A stretch of 64,000 nucleotides of DNA, from positions 342,304 through 406,303 of the forward strand of contig NZ_FMYZ01000001.1 in assembly GCF_900101625.1 (NCBI RefSeq), in the 5' to 3' direction. A program made the translations under genes and the position numbers. How positions within the stretch are numbered: position 1 is the stretch's first letter; every line of letters starts with the position of its first letter. Below, piece by piece: positions 28,892 through 41,429 of the stretch. This DNA is from Cupriavidus sp. YR651. GTDB lineage: Bacteria > Pseudomonadota > Gammaproteobacteria > Burkholderiales > Burkholderiaceae. The notes beneath the pieces are model-generated. The model ran no database searches. It worked only from the letters and a program-made list of their open reading frames with translations, and was not told where the DNA came from.

Positions 28892-31480
<2,589 letters not shown>

Positions 31481-31579
31481 TAGGAGCCCTCTCTCTCGGA
31501 AAGTGTGTCCTGCTGCGGGGCGCGGCGGTCAGGTCGGCTGACCGCGCGCAAATGCCCTGCCGGACACGTTACTTCCGAA

Positions 31580-31607
31580 AGATAGGGCTTTGTCTTGCCA
31601 TTTCAAG
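31580..31607 (-). promoter_or_regulatory. Sigma-32 heat-shock promoter of clpB
   Basis: On the minus strand CTTGAAA (31607-31601), 13 bases, CCCTATCT (31587-31580). This matches the sigma-32 consensus CTTGAAA / CCCCATNT with one mismatch at accepted spacing, about 100 bases before the clpB ATG. Confidence 0.85.
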
Positions 31608-31740
31608 GCACGAATGTTGCGGTGCGTGAGCCGTCGGGTGGAGATCGCCACGCCGGACGAAAAGTGCCGGAAACTGTACCTGACAGGACGGCGGGCCCGG
31701 CGGCCGGGCAACGCTCGGGGCCGGAAGCCGGCCCGGCCGC

Positions 31741-32658
31741 TCAGGCGGCGCGGACGATACCCTTGTCTTCGAGGTTGCGCACCAGCACGAGCGCCTCGCC
31801 GTGCACCACCACGCGGCCGTCGCCGCCGGTGACGACGGTGGCCAGGTTGACCAGGTCCTTGTCCGCCCGCAGCCGGACGATGCGGACGGCGGCCGTCAGC
31901 GGCTCGCCCAGCCGGGCCGGCGAGCATAGCCGCAGCGACTGTTTCATCCAGCCGGTGCCGCGCCCCGGCAGCTGGGTGCCGAGCAGGTCCGAGAACATGC
32001 CCGCGAGCAGCGGCAAGGGCACGATGGCGCCCTCGAAGCCCCGGTTGCGCGCGAACACCGGGTCCGTGTAGTAGTCGTTCTCGTCATCGGTCAGGGAGAC
32101 GTAATCGTCGATATCGGCCGCGCCGAAGGTCCGCGCGGCCGCCGCCTCCTGCCCGAGGCTCAGGTGATAGAGCGAGATTTCCCCGCCATCGGCGCCGTGC
32201 CCGGCCGTGGCCGGCACCGGCACCGGACGCGGCTGGTCGGCCAGCATGCCGGCGTCGGCATCCACCAGCAGGCGGGCCTCGCCGTGGGCGGTGACGTACT
32301 CGGAAGACTCGGTGAAACGCTCCCGCCCGCGCTGCACGCACCGGATCGCCGCATCCAGCGCGATCTGGTGCGGCCCCGGCGCGTCCAGCATGCCCAGCGT
32401 CGCCGCCACGCCGTCACCGACATAGGTCGGGCGCGGGAACATCAGCGTCTGCGCCACCGGCAGAACCGGACGCGGATGGCTGCGTTGCATCTGCGCGCAC
32501 AGCAGCGCGTAGAGGAACATGCCATGCGCGACCGTGGCGCCGAAGTGCGTGGTGCGGGCGAAATCCGGATCGCAATGAATCGGGTTGTCGTCGCGCGAGA
32601 GTGCGGCAAAGCGGTCGAAATCCGCCTGGACCAGCACGCGCGGGCGGGAAGCGTTCAT
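31741..32658 (-). CDS. MaoC-like double hot-dog (enoyl-CoA hydratase type) protein
   Basis: A 305-residue protein with two hot-dog repeats. The first has the hydratase-2 motif DDNPIHCDPDFARTTHFGATVAHGM with Asp and His. The second repeat has DENDYYTDPVFARNRGFEGAIVPLPLL, in which the His is replaced by Tyr, so only the first active site looks intact, as is common in duplicated MaoC proteins. It should hydrate or dehydrate an acyl-CoA. Its ATG overlaps the oligomer hydrolase stop (TGATG) and it ends the operon with the acyl-CoA ligase and ABC transporter. Confidence 0.88.
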   Translation of the reverse strand: MNASRPRVLVQADFDRFAALSRDDNPIHCDPDFARTTHFGATVAHGMFLYALLCAQMQRSHPRPVLPVAQTLMFPRPTYVGDGVAATLGMLDAPGPHQIALDAAIRCVQRGRERFTESSEYVTAHGEARLLVDADAGMLADQPRPVPVPATAGHGADGGEISLYHLSLGQEAAAARTFGAADIDDYVSLTDDENDYYTDPVFARNRGFEGAIVPLPLLAGMFSDLLGTQLPGRGTGWMKQSLRLCSPARLGEPLTAAVRIVRLRADKDLVNLATVVTGGDGRVVVHGEALVLVRNLEDKGIVRAA

Positions 32659-34802
32659 CAGTTGGGCACCTCCACGGTTGAGCCGCTGACCAGGATCATA
32701 TCGCCCACGAGCGGCGTCGCGGTGATGGCCGGCACGTTGGACGGCAGGATCTGCGGCGCCGGAGACGCCGTGCCACCCCGCTTGACCGTCCGCACCACCT
32801 GCGACGGCGGCAGCGGCGTGTTGTTGCGCAGGTTGGCGTAGACCGCATCCAGCGCCCGGTTCACGTACACGTGCAGCGGGATGAAATTGTTGGCATAGCC
32901 CGGCAGCACGTCGATGAACGCGTCAAAGTGCTGGCCATTTTCCACCTCGATATACGACAGCTTGCTGGCGCTGCCCTCCGTTACCTTGTTGAAGCCCAGG
33001 TACGGACGCGAGGTGTGGTTGACCGGCAGCAGGCCATCGCTGCGGCCATGCACGATCATCGCGGGCTTGCCGCGCAGGTTGCCGTTGCGCAGCGTCTGCG
33101 AGATGCCGGTCTGCAGCGCCAGTGCCTGGGCCGAGGTACCGGTCAGCAGGTCCCGCAGGCACAGCGCGCCCGGCGTGTTGGCTTCCTGCACGTTGGTGCC
33201 CGCCGTGATCGACACAAAGTCGCGCGTCGGACCGCCCACGGCGCTCTCGTTGATCAACGTCACACCGCCGCCCGGCGGCACGCCATTGCCGGTGGAGAAC
33301 ATCACGTTCAGCGTGGCCGGGGCGATCGTCAGCGGCACGATGCCCCCGCCGATTGCCGCATAGCTATAGCCGCAAAGCTTGTCGGTCACGCTGGCGCGCG
33401 CATACGCGTTGGCGTAGGTCGCCGAGATCGCACTGGCCACTTCCAGCGACGACAGCGAGGCGTGCAGCACGTCCGATTCCGGCTCCCAGCCGGCCAGATG
33501 CAGCTTCGCCAGCGCATCGGCGGACTGCGCCGCGATGGTTCCCCCCGTCACCTTGCCGGCCGAGGCCAGCGCGGCGCAACGGTTGCCGCCTTGTGGCGCC
33601 ACCCCTGCCGCGAATGGCACCGGTAGCGTCACCTGGCTCGCGCACAGCGACAGCAGGTTGGCCGTCGTGGTGTAGTCGTACAGATGCTTGCCCGACGCCG
33701 CCACCTGCACGCCGCCGCGCTTGACCGTGATGCCGGCGGTCGGCGGCAGGTTCACATTGGGTTCGCCCACGGCCACGCCGTCGATCAGGCCCGTGGTGTC
33801 CTGCTCCGCGGCGGCGATGGCCGCGCCGCCGCCGTTGGAAACGGCCGAGGCAATCACCAGGATCTTGTCCTTGGTGAGCGATGCCTGCCGCGTGCCGTTG
33901 ATGCTGGTCGCGCCGAACTTGTCATTGATCGCAAAGATCGCAAACTCGATGGCCTGCAGCGTGTTCTGGCCCCAGTTGGCCTCCGGGTTCTGCTTCGAGT
34001 GCGCGTGCTTGAACGCCAGCCGGTGCGGATTGGCCGTGGTGAAATCCGCCAGCGACATAGCGCCCGGCTGCGCGGCGAACTGCGCCAGCTTGCCAGCGGC
34101 GCTCCGCGTCTGGCGCGTGCCGTCGATCAGCGGCACGGTATCGGTATCGAGGTCGTGCGGCGCGGCCCCGGTGCCCTTGTCCGTATAGGCCACCGCGCAG
34201 CCATGCTTGAGCCCCCATTCGCCCACGGCGATGCCGCCATAGACGCCGCGGGACCCCGACGACGTCGCCGAGATCAGGCAGGGATTGGCCGGATCGAACG
34301 AATTCGGGATCTGCGCCATCAGCGTGACGTTCTGCTGGCCGGAGCCATCGTCGGCAAACGCCAGGTACTCCGTGCCCGCGATCTTGCCCTGCCCGGTTGT
34401 CACATTGCCCTGCGCGTCCACGTTGGGGCCGTAGAGCGTGCCGTAGCCGCCCAGCGGATTGGTGTCGACGATCGCGCGGTAGTTGTTGTAGATCGCGTAG
34501 CGGCGCAGTTCCGCCGCCGTGGGTGCGGCCGGATTGGCCGGCACCGGCGCCGTGGCGCTGCCGATGCCGTCCTTGCCCAGGCCGGCGGTCAGCAGGTCGT
34601 CAGACGTGCCGTCGTAGCTCTGGATCTTGACGGTGCCGACCACGAATGCCGGGCTCTTGTTCGGGTTCGATCCGTTGTCGTTGTTGCTGTTGTTGTCGTC
34701 GCTGCCGCCGCACGCCGCGGCGAGCAGGGCCGCGGCCGCGGCGGCAATGACGGTGCGGCGCCGATGGCGCCTGGGAACCTGCGGGGTGTGACGGGGTTGC
34801 AT
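32658..34802 (-). CDS. D-(-)-3-hydroxybutyrate oligomer hydrolase (lipoprotein)
   Basis: A 714-residue protein of the 3HB-oligomer hydrolase family known from Ralstonia/Cupriavidus. It starts with an Arg-rich n-region and a lipobox LLAAAC at about residues 26-31, followed by a flexible GSDDNNSNNDNGSN linker, so it is probably anchored in the outer membrane. Blocks recognised: ATSSGSRGVYGGIAVGEWGLKHG, ASAVSNGGGAAIAAAEQD (SNGGG nucleophile region, Ser), PAMIVHGRSDGLLPVNHTSRPY (Asp) and VENGQHFDAF (His). It hydrolyses short 3HB oligomers from PHB breakdown. It lies between the ligase gene (107 bases) and the MaoC gene (coupled). Confidence 0.92.
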   Translation of the reverse strand: MQPRHTPQVPRRHRRRTVIAAAAAALLAAACGGSDDNNSNNDNGSNPNKSPAFVVGTVKIQSYDGTSDDLLTAGLGKDGIGSATAPVPANPAAPTAAELRRYAIYNNYRAIVDTNPLGGYGTLYGPNVDAQGNVTTGQGKIAGTEYLAFADDGSGQQNVTLMAQIPNSFDPANPCLISATSSGSRGVYGGIAVGEWGLKHGCAVAYTDKGTGAAPHDLDTDTVPLIDGTRQTRSAAGKLAQFAAQPGAMSLADFTTANPHRLAFKHAHSKQNPEANWGQNTLQAIEFAIFAINDKFGATSINGTRQASLTKDKILVIASAVSNGGGAAIAAAEQDTTGLIDGVAVGEPNVNLPPTAGITVKRGGVQVAASGKHLYDYTTTANLLSLCASQVTLPVPFAAGVAPQGGNRCAALASAGKVTGGTIAAQSADALAKLHLAGWEPESDVLHASLSSLEVASAISATYANAYARASVTDKLCGYSYAAIGGGIVPLTIAPATLNVMFSTGNGVPPGGGVTLINESAVGGPTRDFVSITAGTNVQEANTPGALCLRDLLTGTSAQALALQTGISQTLRNGNLRGKPAMIVHGRSDGLLPVNHTSRPYLGFNKVTEGSASKLSYIEVENGQHFDAFIDVLPGYANNFIPLHVYVNRALDAVYANLRNNTPLPPSQVVRTVKRGGTASPAPQILPSNVPAITATPLVGDMILVSGSTVEVPN

Positions 34803-34909
34803 GACATGTCTCCTGTGGGTACCGCAACAACCATGGATTGCTGATAACGGGATGAGACAAACGAACTGCAACTGCGAACTGCCGAAGGGAAATCGGGATG
34901 CTTCGGGTG

Positions 34910-36463
34910 CTACCGCGTGCCGGCCTGCGCGCGCAGCTTGTGCTTTTCGACCTTGCCGGATGGCGTGCGGGGCAGCGCCGGCAGGAACCGCACGTGGCGC
35001 GGCACCTTGTAGCCGGCCAGGTGGGCGCGGCAATGCGCGATGACCGCGTCGGCATCCAGCGTCATGCCGGGCCGGACCACCACCAGCGCCATGCCGACTT
35101 CGCCCCAGCGCACGTCCGCCATGCCGATCACGGCGACTTCCGACACCGCCGGCAGCTGGAACAACACGTTTTCCACCTCGGCCGGATAGACGTTCTCGCC
35201 GCCGGAGATGTACATGTCCTTGGCGCGGTCGACGATGTAGTAGTCGCCCTCCTCGTCCATGTACGCGATATCGCCCGAATACAGCCAGCCATCGCGGATG
35301 GCCGCGGCGGTGGCCTCGGGCAGGTTCCAGTACCCCGGCGTCACGCCCGGGCCCTTGATCAGCAGCTCCCCGCGTTCGCCGGGGCCCACGTCGCGCCCCA
35401 GCGGATCGACGATGCGCGTGAGCATCGACCCGACTGGCTTGCCGATGGTGCCGATCTTGCGGCGCGCGGTGGCCTCGTCGGTCACGAAGACGGTGGGGCC
35501 GGTCTCGGTCATGCCAAAGCCGAAGCAGATGGTCACGCCCTTGGCCAGGTACATCTCCAGCAGCGGACGCGGCACCGGCGATCCGCCGGCCGCCATGTTG
35601 CGGATGCCCGAAAAATCGGTCTGGCCGAAGCCCGGATGCTGGCTCAGGAACAGGTAGATCGCCGGCACCGCGAAGAACATCGTCACGCGGTCTTCCGGGG
35701 CCGCGCGGCTGTCGAGCTGGCGCAGCGTCTGGCCGGCGTCGAACTGGCGCAGGATATGGACCGTGCCGCCCGCGTGCAGCACCGGGTTGGCATACAGGTT
35801 CAGCCCGCCCGTATGGAAGAACGGCAGTACCGACAGGAAGACGTCGTCGCGGCTCAGGCGGTTGGCCAGCATCGCGTTGACGGCGTTGCAATAGACCATG
35901 CCGTAGGTCTGGATCACACCCTTTGGCCGGCCCGTGGTGCCGGACGTGTACAGCAGGTGCCAGACCTCGTGCTCGTCGCGGCACGGCATTTCCATGGCGC
36001 GGCCGGAGGAAGCAGCGAGCACCGCCTCGTACTCGGTCCAGCCGGTCGGCACGTCGGCGGATTCGTCATCGGCCAGGTGCAGCACGGCCTTCAGCGGCAC
36101 GGTGGCCTGGAGCTCGGCGGCCACGCACAGGAAGCCGTCGCCGGCCACCAGCACGTCCGGCGTGCAGTCCTCGAGGATCGGCACCAGTTCCGCAACCGGC
36201 AGCCGCCAGTTCAGGCAGACCATGACCATGCCGGCCTTGGCGCAGCCGTACAGCATCTCAAGGTAATCGGAACTGTTGTGGGCCAGCACGGCCACGCGCG
36301 CCCCGGACCGGAGCCGCAGGCGGCCCGAGAGGTATTCGGCGAAGCGGCTCGCGCGCTCGTCGAACTGGCGCCAGGTCACGCGGCGGCCACTCTCCACGTC
36401 CACCAGCGCCACCTTGTCCGGATGTCGCCGGGCGTTCTTGTGCAGCCAGTCGATCACATACAT
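34910..36463 (-). CDS. Acyl-CoA synthetase (ANL superfamily)
   Basis: A 517-residue AMP-forming ligase. P-loop LLYTSGTTGRPKGV, the GFGMTETGPT adenine-binding block, WLYSGDIAYMDEEGDYYIVDRAKDMYISGGENVYPAEVE (hinge region) and the terminal Lys in RTPSGKVEKHKLR are all present. It activates a carboxylic acid to its CoA thioester. The chain length or aromatic specificity cannot be read from sequence. It follows livM by 19 bases, suggesting that the transported compound is its substrate. Confidence 0.93.
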   Translation of the reverse strand: MYVIDWLHKNARRHPDKVALVDVESGRRVTWRQFDERASRFAEYLSGRLRLRSGARVAVLAHNSSDYLEMLYGCAKAGMVMVCLNWRLPVAELVPILEDCTPDVLVAGDGFLCVAAELQATVPLKAVLHLADDESADVPTGWTEYEAVLAASSGRAMEMPCRDEHEVWHLLYTSGTTGRPKGVIQTYGMVYCNAVNAMLANRLSRDDVFLSVLPFFHTGGLNLYANPVLHAGGTVHILRQFDAGQTLRQLDSRAAPEDRVTMFFAVPAIYLFLSQHPGFGQTDFSGIRNMAAGGSPVPRPLLEMYLAKGVTICFGFGMTETGPTVFVTDEATARRKIGTIGKPVGSMLTRIVDPLGRDVGPGERGELLIKGPGVTPGYWNLPEATAAAIRDGWLYSGDIAYMDEEGDYYIVDRAKDMYISGGENVYPAEVENVLFQLPAVSEVAVIGMADVRWGEVGMALVVVRPGMTLDADAVIAHCRAHLAGYKVPRHVRFLPALPRTPSGKVEKHKLRAQAGTR

Positions 36464-36482
36464 GGCGCGCGTCCTCCCCTCG

Positions 36483-37541
36483 TCAGGCGGCGCGTCCGCG
36501 CAGGCGGCCCACCACGCCCTGCGGGAAATAGTAAACGCTCAGCACGAACAGCAGGCCCAGCCAGAGCAGCCAGCGGTCCGGGTGCAGCAAGCCTGACACC
36601 AGCGGCAGCGCCGCCGTGGACTCGCTGGCCAGCTTCATCACGTCCTGCAGGTAGGTCTGCGCCAGCAGGAACAACACCGTGCCGATCACGGAACCGTACA
36701 GCGTGCCCATGCCGCCGATCACAACGATCAGCAGGATGTCCACCATGATCTCGAACGACAGCGAGGTGTCCGGCCCGTTGTAGCGCAGCCAGAGCGCCAT
36801 CAGTACGCCGGCCGCCGTGGCGAACAGCGCCGACAGCACCGTGGAAACCGTCCGGTAGACGACGGTGCGATAGCCGATGGCCTCCGCCCGGAAATCGTTC
36901 TCGCGGATGGCCTGCAGCACGCGGCCAAACGGAGAATTGACGATGCGCAACAGCGCCAGGAACAGGGCCACGGCGCAGAGGAACACCAGGTAATAGGTCA
37001 CCAGCTTGCCGTTGAGTGGCACGCCGAACCACTCGGCATCGCCCAGACTGAAGCCGGGCGTCAGCACCTCGGGCACCTTGAAGGTCAGGCCGTCTTCGCC
37101 GCCGGTCCAGTCGGAGAGCTGCGAGACCAGCGTGGCGAATGCGGTGGCCACGGCCAGCGTGATCATCGCAAAGAAGATCGCCCGCACGCGCAGCGAGAAC
37201 AATCCCACCAGGAACGCCAGCAAGGCGGAGACCGCCAGCGCGCAGAGCGTGCCGACGGCCAGCGCGCCCCAGCCGGGCGTCATGTTCGACATTGCGATGG
37301 CCACGCCATAGCCGCCAATGCCGAAGAACATGGTATGCGCGAACGACACGATGCCCGTGTAGCCCAGCAGCAAGTCGTAGCTGGCCACCAGCACCACGAA
37401 GATGCAGATCTTGGCGGCCGTGTTCAGCGCGCGGGCGCCGGGGAACGCAAACGGTGCGCAGGCCAGTGCCAGCAGGACGATGAGCAGCAGCACGGTCAGT
37501 ACGCGGCTGCGCGGCAAGTCGCCGGAAAGGAGTCGGATCAT
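36483..37541 (-). CDS. Branched-chain-type ABC transporter permease (LivM family)
   Basis: A 352-residue permease with about ten hydrophobic helices. LLGYTGIVSFAHTMFFGIGGYGVA and the EAA-like AIRENDFRAEAIGYRT are typical of LivM. The family covers amino acids, urea, amides and aromatic acids, so the gene name livM is not warranted. Second permease of the HAAT system here. Confidence 0.93.
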   Translation of the reverse strand: MIRLLSGDLPRSRVLTVLLLIVLLALACAPFAFPGARALNTAAKICIFVVLVASYDLLLGYTGIVSFAHTMFFGIGGYGVAIAMSNMTPGWGALAVGTLCALAVSALLAFLVGLFSLRVRAIFFAMITLAVATAFATLVSQLSDWTGGEDGLTFKVPEVLTPGFSLGDAEWFGVPLNGKLVTYYLVFLCAVALFLALLRIVNSPFGRVLQAIRENDFRAEAIGYRTVVYRTVSTVLSALFATAAGVLMALWLRYNGPDTSLSFEIMVDILLIVVIGGMGTLYGSVIGTVLFLLAQTYLQDVMKLASESTAALPLVSGLLHPDRWLLWLGLLFVLSVYYFPQGVVGRLRGRAA

Positions 37542-37560
37542 GACGTGGGCATCCTTCCGT

Positions 37561-38622
37561 TCAGCGCCGTGCCACCGGGTAGAGGCCTTGCGGCCGCCAC
37601 AGCAGGATCAGCATCATCAGGCCGATGTTGGAGAAGAGCGCCACCTTGGGCGCCAGGAAGCCGGTGTAGTTGGCCATCAGTCCCACCAGCAACGCGCCGA
37701 CGAAGCAGCCCGTGGTGGAGCCCAGTCCACCGATGATGATGACGATGAAGATCAGCACGTTGACCTGCGCGCCGATGGCCGCCGTGATGTTCTGCTGATA
37801 CAAGCCCCAGAGCACCCCGCCCAGGCCGGCCAGCGCGGCGCCCGCCATGAACACGCCGATGAACAGGCGGCGGATCCGGTAGCCGAGCGATTCGACCATC
37901 TCGCGGTTTTCCACGCCGGCGCGAATCAGCAAGCCAAGGCGCGTGCGGTTGAGCACCAGCAGCATGGCGACGAAGACCACAAGGCCGATCACCACGGCGA
38001 TCAGGCGGTATTTCTCGATGGCGGCATCGCCCAGCAGCACGGCGCCGCGGAACGTGGCGGGCGTTTGCAGCGCGATGGTCTCCGGGCCCCAGATCGCCTT
38101 GATCAGCTGCTCGGCGATGATCATCCCGCCCATCGTGATCAGGATCTGTTTCAGGTGCTGGCCATAGACCGGGCGGATGAGCACGCGCTCGAAGAACAGG
38201 CCGACGGCACCGGCGGCCACCATCGCGGCGACGATGGCCAGCGCGAAGACGGCGAGGTTCAGCATCAGGCTCGGCGCCTCCACCCATGCGCCAAGCGGCA
38301 GGAGCACGGAGGCGGCCACGTAGGCGCCCAGCGCGATGAACGCGCCGTGGCCAAAGTTCAGCACATCCATCAGGCCGAACACGAGCGTCAGGCCGGAGGA
38401 CACCACGAAGATGATCATGCCCATCGCCAGACCGGCAATCGTCAGCGTGAGCCACGTGGACGGACTGCCGACCAGCGGCAGCGCGGCTAGCGCCAGCACG
38501 GGCGCCAGCGCCAGCGGAGTCCAGTCGAGGCGGACCCTGGGGAGGTCGGCCGGGGTCGCGGCCGTGGCGGTGGCTGGAGAATTGGCCGGCGAGGCGTCGG
38601 AGGCGGTGGTCGTTGTCGTCAT
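37561..38622 (-). CDS. Branched-chain-type ABC transporter permease (LivH family)
   Basis: A 353-residue permease. It has an N-terminal Ala/Thr-rich tail, then LTIAGLAMGMIIFVVSSGLTLVFGLMDVLNFGHGAFIALGAYV, the typical LivH opening, and GVENREMVESLGYRIRRLFIGVF as the ATPase-contact loop. It lies between livF- and livM-type genes with spacers of 9 and 19 bases. Confidence 0.93.
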   Translation of the reverse strand: MTTTTTASDASPANSPATATAATPADLPRVRLDWTPLALAPVLALAALPLVGSPSTWLTLTIAGLAMGMIIFVVSSGLTLVFGLMDVLNFGHGAFIALGAYVAASVLLPLGAWVEAPSLMLNLAVFALAIVAAMVAAGAVGLFFERVLIRPVYGQHLKQILITMGGMIIAEQLIKAIWGPETIALQTPATFRGAVLLGDAAIEKYRLIAVVIGLVVFVAMLLVLNRTRLGLLIRAGVENREMVESLGYRIRRLFIGVFMAGAALAGLGGVLWGLYQQNITAAIGAQVNVLIFIVIIIGGLGSTTGCFVGALLVGLMANYTGFLAPKVALFSNIGLMMLILLWRPQGLYPVARR

Positions 38623-38631
38623 GGTCCCTCC

Positions 38632-39387
38632 CTACTGATGCGCCGCCAGCGACAGGCCCAGCAGCCGCTGCTGCAGCGCCTCGTCCGCGGCCAGGGCCGC
38701 CATCGGGCCCGCGTGCATCGTGCGGCCGTCGTCCATCACGACAACGGTATCGCCCACCGCCCGCGCCATCTGGAAGTTCTGCTCCACCAGCAGGATCGAT
38801 ACATCGGTCTGCTTGAGCTCGCGGAAGACGGCAATCATGTTCTGGATGATGGCCGGCGCCAGGCCCTTGGTCGGCTCGTCGACGATCAGCAGCTTGCGCG
38901 GCTCGATGATCGCGCGTGCCACCGACAGCATCTGCTTCTGCCCGCCGGACAGCACGCCCGCGCGCTGGTGCCAGAACACCTTCAGCGCCGGAAACATGCG
39001 GAACACCCAATCCAGCCGTTGCGCATCGATGGCGCCGGTGCGCGCGGCCAGCCGCATGTTCTCCTCCACGGTCAGGTCAGCAAACACGCTCATGTTCTCC
39101 GGCACGTAGGCGATGCCCGCCTGCGCGATGGCCGGCGTGTCGCGGCGCGTGATGTCGGCACCGTCGAACTCGATCTTCCCCGCGCTGGCCCGCCACAGGC
39201 CCATGATCGTGCGCAGCGTGGTGGTCTTGCCCGCGCCGTTGCGGCCCAGCAGCATCGTGACGCCGCCGCGCGGCACCTCCAGGTTCACGCCATGCAGGAT
39301 GTGATACGGGCCGATGTGCGTCTGGACATCGGCGAGTTTCAGGATCGGCGGAGTCGGTGGAATCGACGCCGGCATGGTGTCAGCCAT
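38632..39387 (-). CDS. ABC transporter ATP-binding protein (LivF family)
   Basis: A 251-residue ATPase with Walker A GRNGAGKTTTLRTIMGL, signature LSGGQKQMLSVARAI, Walker B LLIVDEPTKGLAP and H-loop region LLVEQNFQMA. It overlaps the livG-type gene by 8 bases. Confidence 0.93.
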   Translation of the reverse strand: MADTMPASIPPTPPILKLADVQTHIGPYHILHGVNLEVPRGGVTMLLGRNGAGKTTTLRTIMGLWRASAGKIEFDGADITRRDTPAIAQAGIAYVPENMSVFADLTVEENMRLAARTGAIDAQRLDWVFRMFPALKVFWHQRAGVLSGGQKQMLSVARAIIEPRKLLIVDEPTKGLAPAIIQNMIAVFRELKQTDVSILLVEQNFQMARAVGDTVVVMDDGRTMHAGPMAALAADEALQQRLLGLSLAAHQ

Positions 39388-40159
39388 CGACGACCTCCGC
39401 TTCCGGCTCCGCCACGCCGAGGTAGGCCTGTTGCACGATCGGCGAGGCGATCACCTCGGCCGGATCGCCGTCGGCCATCAGCGTGCCGTTGTGCAGGACG
39501 ATGATGCGGTCGGCCAGCGACCGCACCACATCCATCTTGTGTTCCACCAGCAGCACGGTCTTGCTCCGGTCACGCCGGATTTCCTGGATCAGATTCAGGA
39601 TCACCGGCACTTCGTCCACGCTCATGCCGGCCGTCGGTTCGTCGAACATGAAGACGCGCGGTTGCAGGGCCAGCAGGATGCCCACCTCCAGCTTGCGCTG
39701 GTCGCCATGCGGCAGCGCGGCCACGGGCTGGTGGCGCTTGTCGGCCAGCGCCACGCGCGCGAGGCACTCCTCGGCCTCGCGCTGCACGGCGCCGTGGCTG
39801 GACCACATCGAAAACAGGTCGATGCCGCGCTGGCGGCGCGCCTGCACGGCCAGCCGCACGTTTTCCAGCACGGACAGGTTCGGAAACAGGCTGGTCAGCT
39901 GGAACGCCCGGCCAATGCCGCGACGAGTCTTGTGGGAGACCGGCAGCCGCGTGACATCCTGGCCGTCCAGCAGGATGGTGCCCGACGTCGGTGGCAACTG
40001 GCCGGAAATCAGGTTGAAGAAGGTGGTCTTGCCCGCACCGTTCGGGCCGACGATGCATGTCAGCTCGCCCGGCCGGAAAACGCACGACACCGCGTTGACG
40101 GCCACATGGCCGCCAAAGCGGATCGTCAGATCGCGGGTTTCGAGCGCCACGTCCGTCAC
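39380..40159 (-). CDS. ABC transporter ATP-binding protein (LivG family)
   Basis: A 259-residue ATPase with Walker A GPNGAGKTTFFNLISG, RRGIGRAFQLTSLFPNLSVLENV (LivG Q-loop region), a variant signature LPHGDQRKLEVGILLA, Walker B VFMFDEPTAGMS and LLVEHKMDVV. Thirteen bases after the binding-protein gene. Confidence 0.93.
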   Translation of the reverse strand: MTDVALETRDLTIRFGGHVAVNAVSCVFRPGELTCIVGPNGAGKTTFFNLISGQLPPTSGTILLDGQDVTRLPVSHKTRRGIGRAFQLTSLFPNLSVLENVRLAVQARRQRGIDLFSMWSSHGAVQREAEECLARVALADKRHQPVAALPHGDQRKLEVGILLALQPRVFMFDEPTAGMSVDEVPVILNLIQEIRRDRSKTVLLVEHKMDVVRSLADRIIVLHNGTLMADGDPAEVIASPIVQQAYLGVAEPEAEVVDG

Positions 40160-40172
40160 GGCGGCACTCCTG

Positions 40173-41360
40173 TCAGCGCTTGTTGCGGATCGGCACGTTC
40201 ATTTCCTCCGGCTTGATCTCGCGGACCAGCTCGGGCACGCCCCATGCAAAGGCCGGATCGACCTTGATCTTGAAGTGATACATCGACTGCAGGGCCTGGT
40301 GGTCTTCCTTGCGGAAGGTCATCTTGCCCTTGGGCGTATCGAACGACATGCCTTCCATCGCGGCGATCAGCTTGTCGGAGCCGGTGTCGCCGCTGGTCTT
40401 CTTCAGCGCCTCCACCACCGCGATGCCGGACGCCATGCCACCGGCGGTAAAGAAGTCTGGCGGCGCCTTGTACTTGCTGTAGTGGTTGGCCACCAGCCAC
40501 TCATTGGCCTTGTTCTTCGGAATGCCGAAGTAGTAGTACGTGGCGCCTTCCATGCCCGGGAAATTCTTGTAGCTGGCCATGGCCGGCAGGATGTTCCCGC
40601 CGGTGGCGATCTCGATGCCGTAGCGCTTCGGATCCAGGTCGGCAATCTTGAACGGGTTGCCCGCCCCGGCCCAGATGATGAAGATCACCTTGCGGCCCGG
40701 CTTGTCCTTGAGCGCGTCGAACAGCCGTTGCGCCCCGGCGGTGAAGTCCGTGGTGTTGGTCGGCAGGTATTCCTCGTGGACGATCTTCGCGTTCTTCAGC
40801 GCGCCCTTGAACGCCTTGACGCCATCGCGCCCGAACGCGTAGTCCTGCGCCAGCGTGGCGATCGTCACGCCGGGCTTGTCCAGCGCCACCGCATTGGCGA
40901 TGGCGTCCTGCGACGAATTGCGGCCGGTGCGGAAGATGTAGCGGTTCCATTTGTCGCCGGTAATTGAATCGGCCACGGCGGGTTCCACCAGCAGCACCTT
41001 CTTGTATTCCTCGGCAACCGGCAGCATCGCCAGCGCGGTGCCGGAGGACGTCGGGCCAACGGCGATATCGGCGCGGTCGTCGCTATAGGCCGCCGCCAGC
41101 TGGGCCTTGGCCACATCCGGCTTGCCCTGCGTGTCTTTCTCGATCACCACGAGCTTGTTGCCGTTGACGGTCATCGTGCCATTGGTGGCGTAGTCCAGCC
41201 CCATCAGCAACCCGATCTGCGTCTGCTTGGCATAGGCTTCCAGCGCGCCAGTCTTGTCGTAGACGTGGGCGATGCGGATGTCCTTGGCCAGTGCGCCGGT
41301 GGCTGCCGATGCGGCGGCCACCGCCAGGCCGATCGCGCAGGCGCGTTGCGTGAATGTCAT
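40173..41360 (-). CDS. Periplasmic substrate-binding protein of the branched-chain-type ABC system
   Basis: A 395-residue type I periplasmic binding protein (Peripla_BP_6) with a Sec signal ending near residue 25 (ATGALA-KD). It has RIAHVYDKTGALEAYAKQTQ, IAVGPTSSGTALAMLPVAEEY, RTGRNSSQDAIANAVAL and TTDFTAGAQRLFDAL. Proteins of this subgroup bind aromatic or organic acids and amides as often as amino acids. The neighbouring CoA ligase and MaoC genes favour an acid. No substrate is proven. Confidence 0.9.
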   Translation of the reverse strand: MTFTQRACAIGLAVAAASAATGALAKDIRIAHVYDKTGALEAYAKQTQIGLLMGLDYATNGTMTVNGNKLVVIEKDTQGKPDVAKAQLAAAYSDDRADIAVGPTSSGTALAMLPVAEEYKKVLLVEPAVADSITGDKWNRYIFRTGRNSSQDAIANAVALDKPGVTIATLAQDYAFGRDGVKAFKGALKNAKIVHEEYLPTNTTDFTAGAQRLFDALKDKPGRKVIFIIWAGAGNPFKIADLDPKRYGIEIATGGNILPAMASYKNFPGMEGATYYYFGIPKNKANEWLVANHYSKYKAPPDFFTAGGMASGIAVVEALKKTSGDTGSDKLIAAMEGMSFDTPKGKMTFRKEDHQALQSMYHFKIKVDPAFAWGVPELVREIKPEEMNVPIRNKR

Positions 41361-41429
41361 CGGGTGTCTCCTCTCTCTACGTTGTTTTGCTTTTGTATGG
41401 GGGTCCGGAAGACGGGGTTGCGGCGCTGG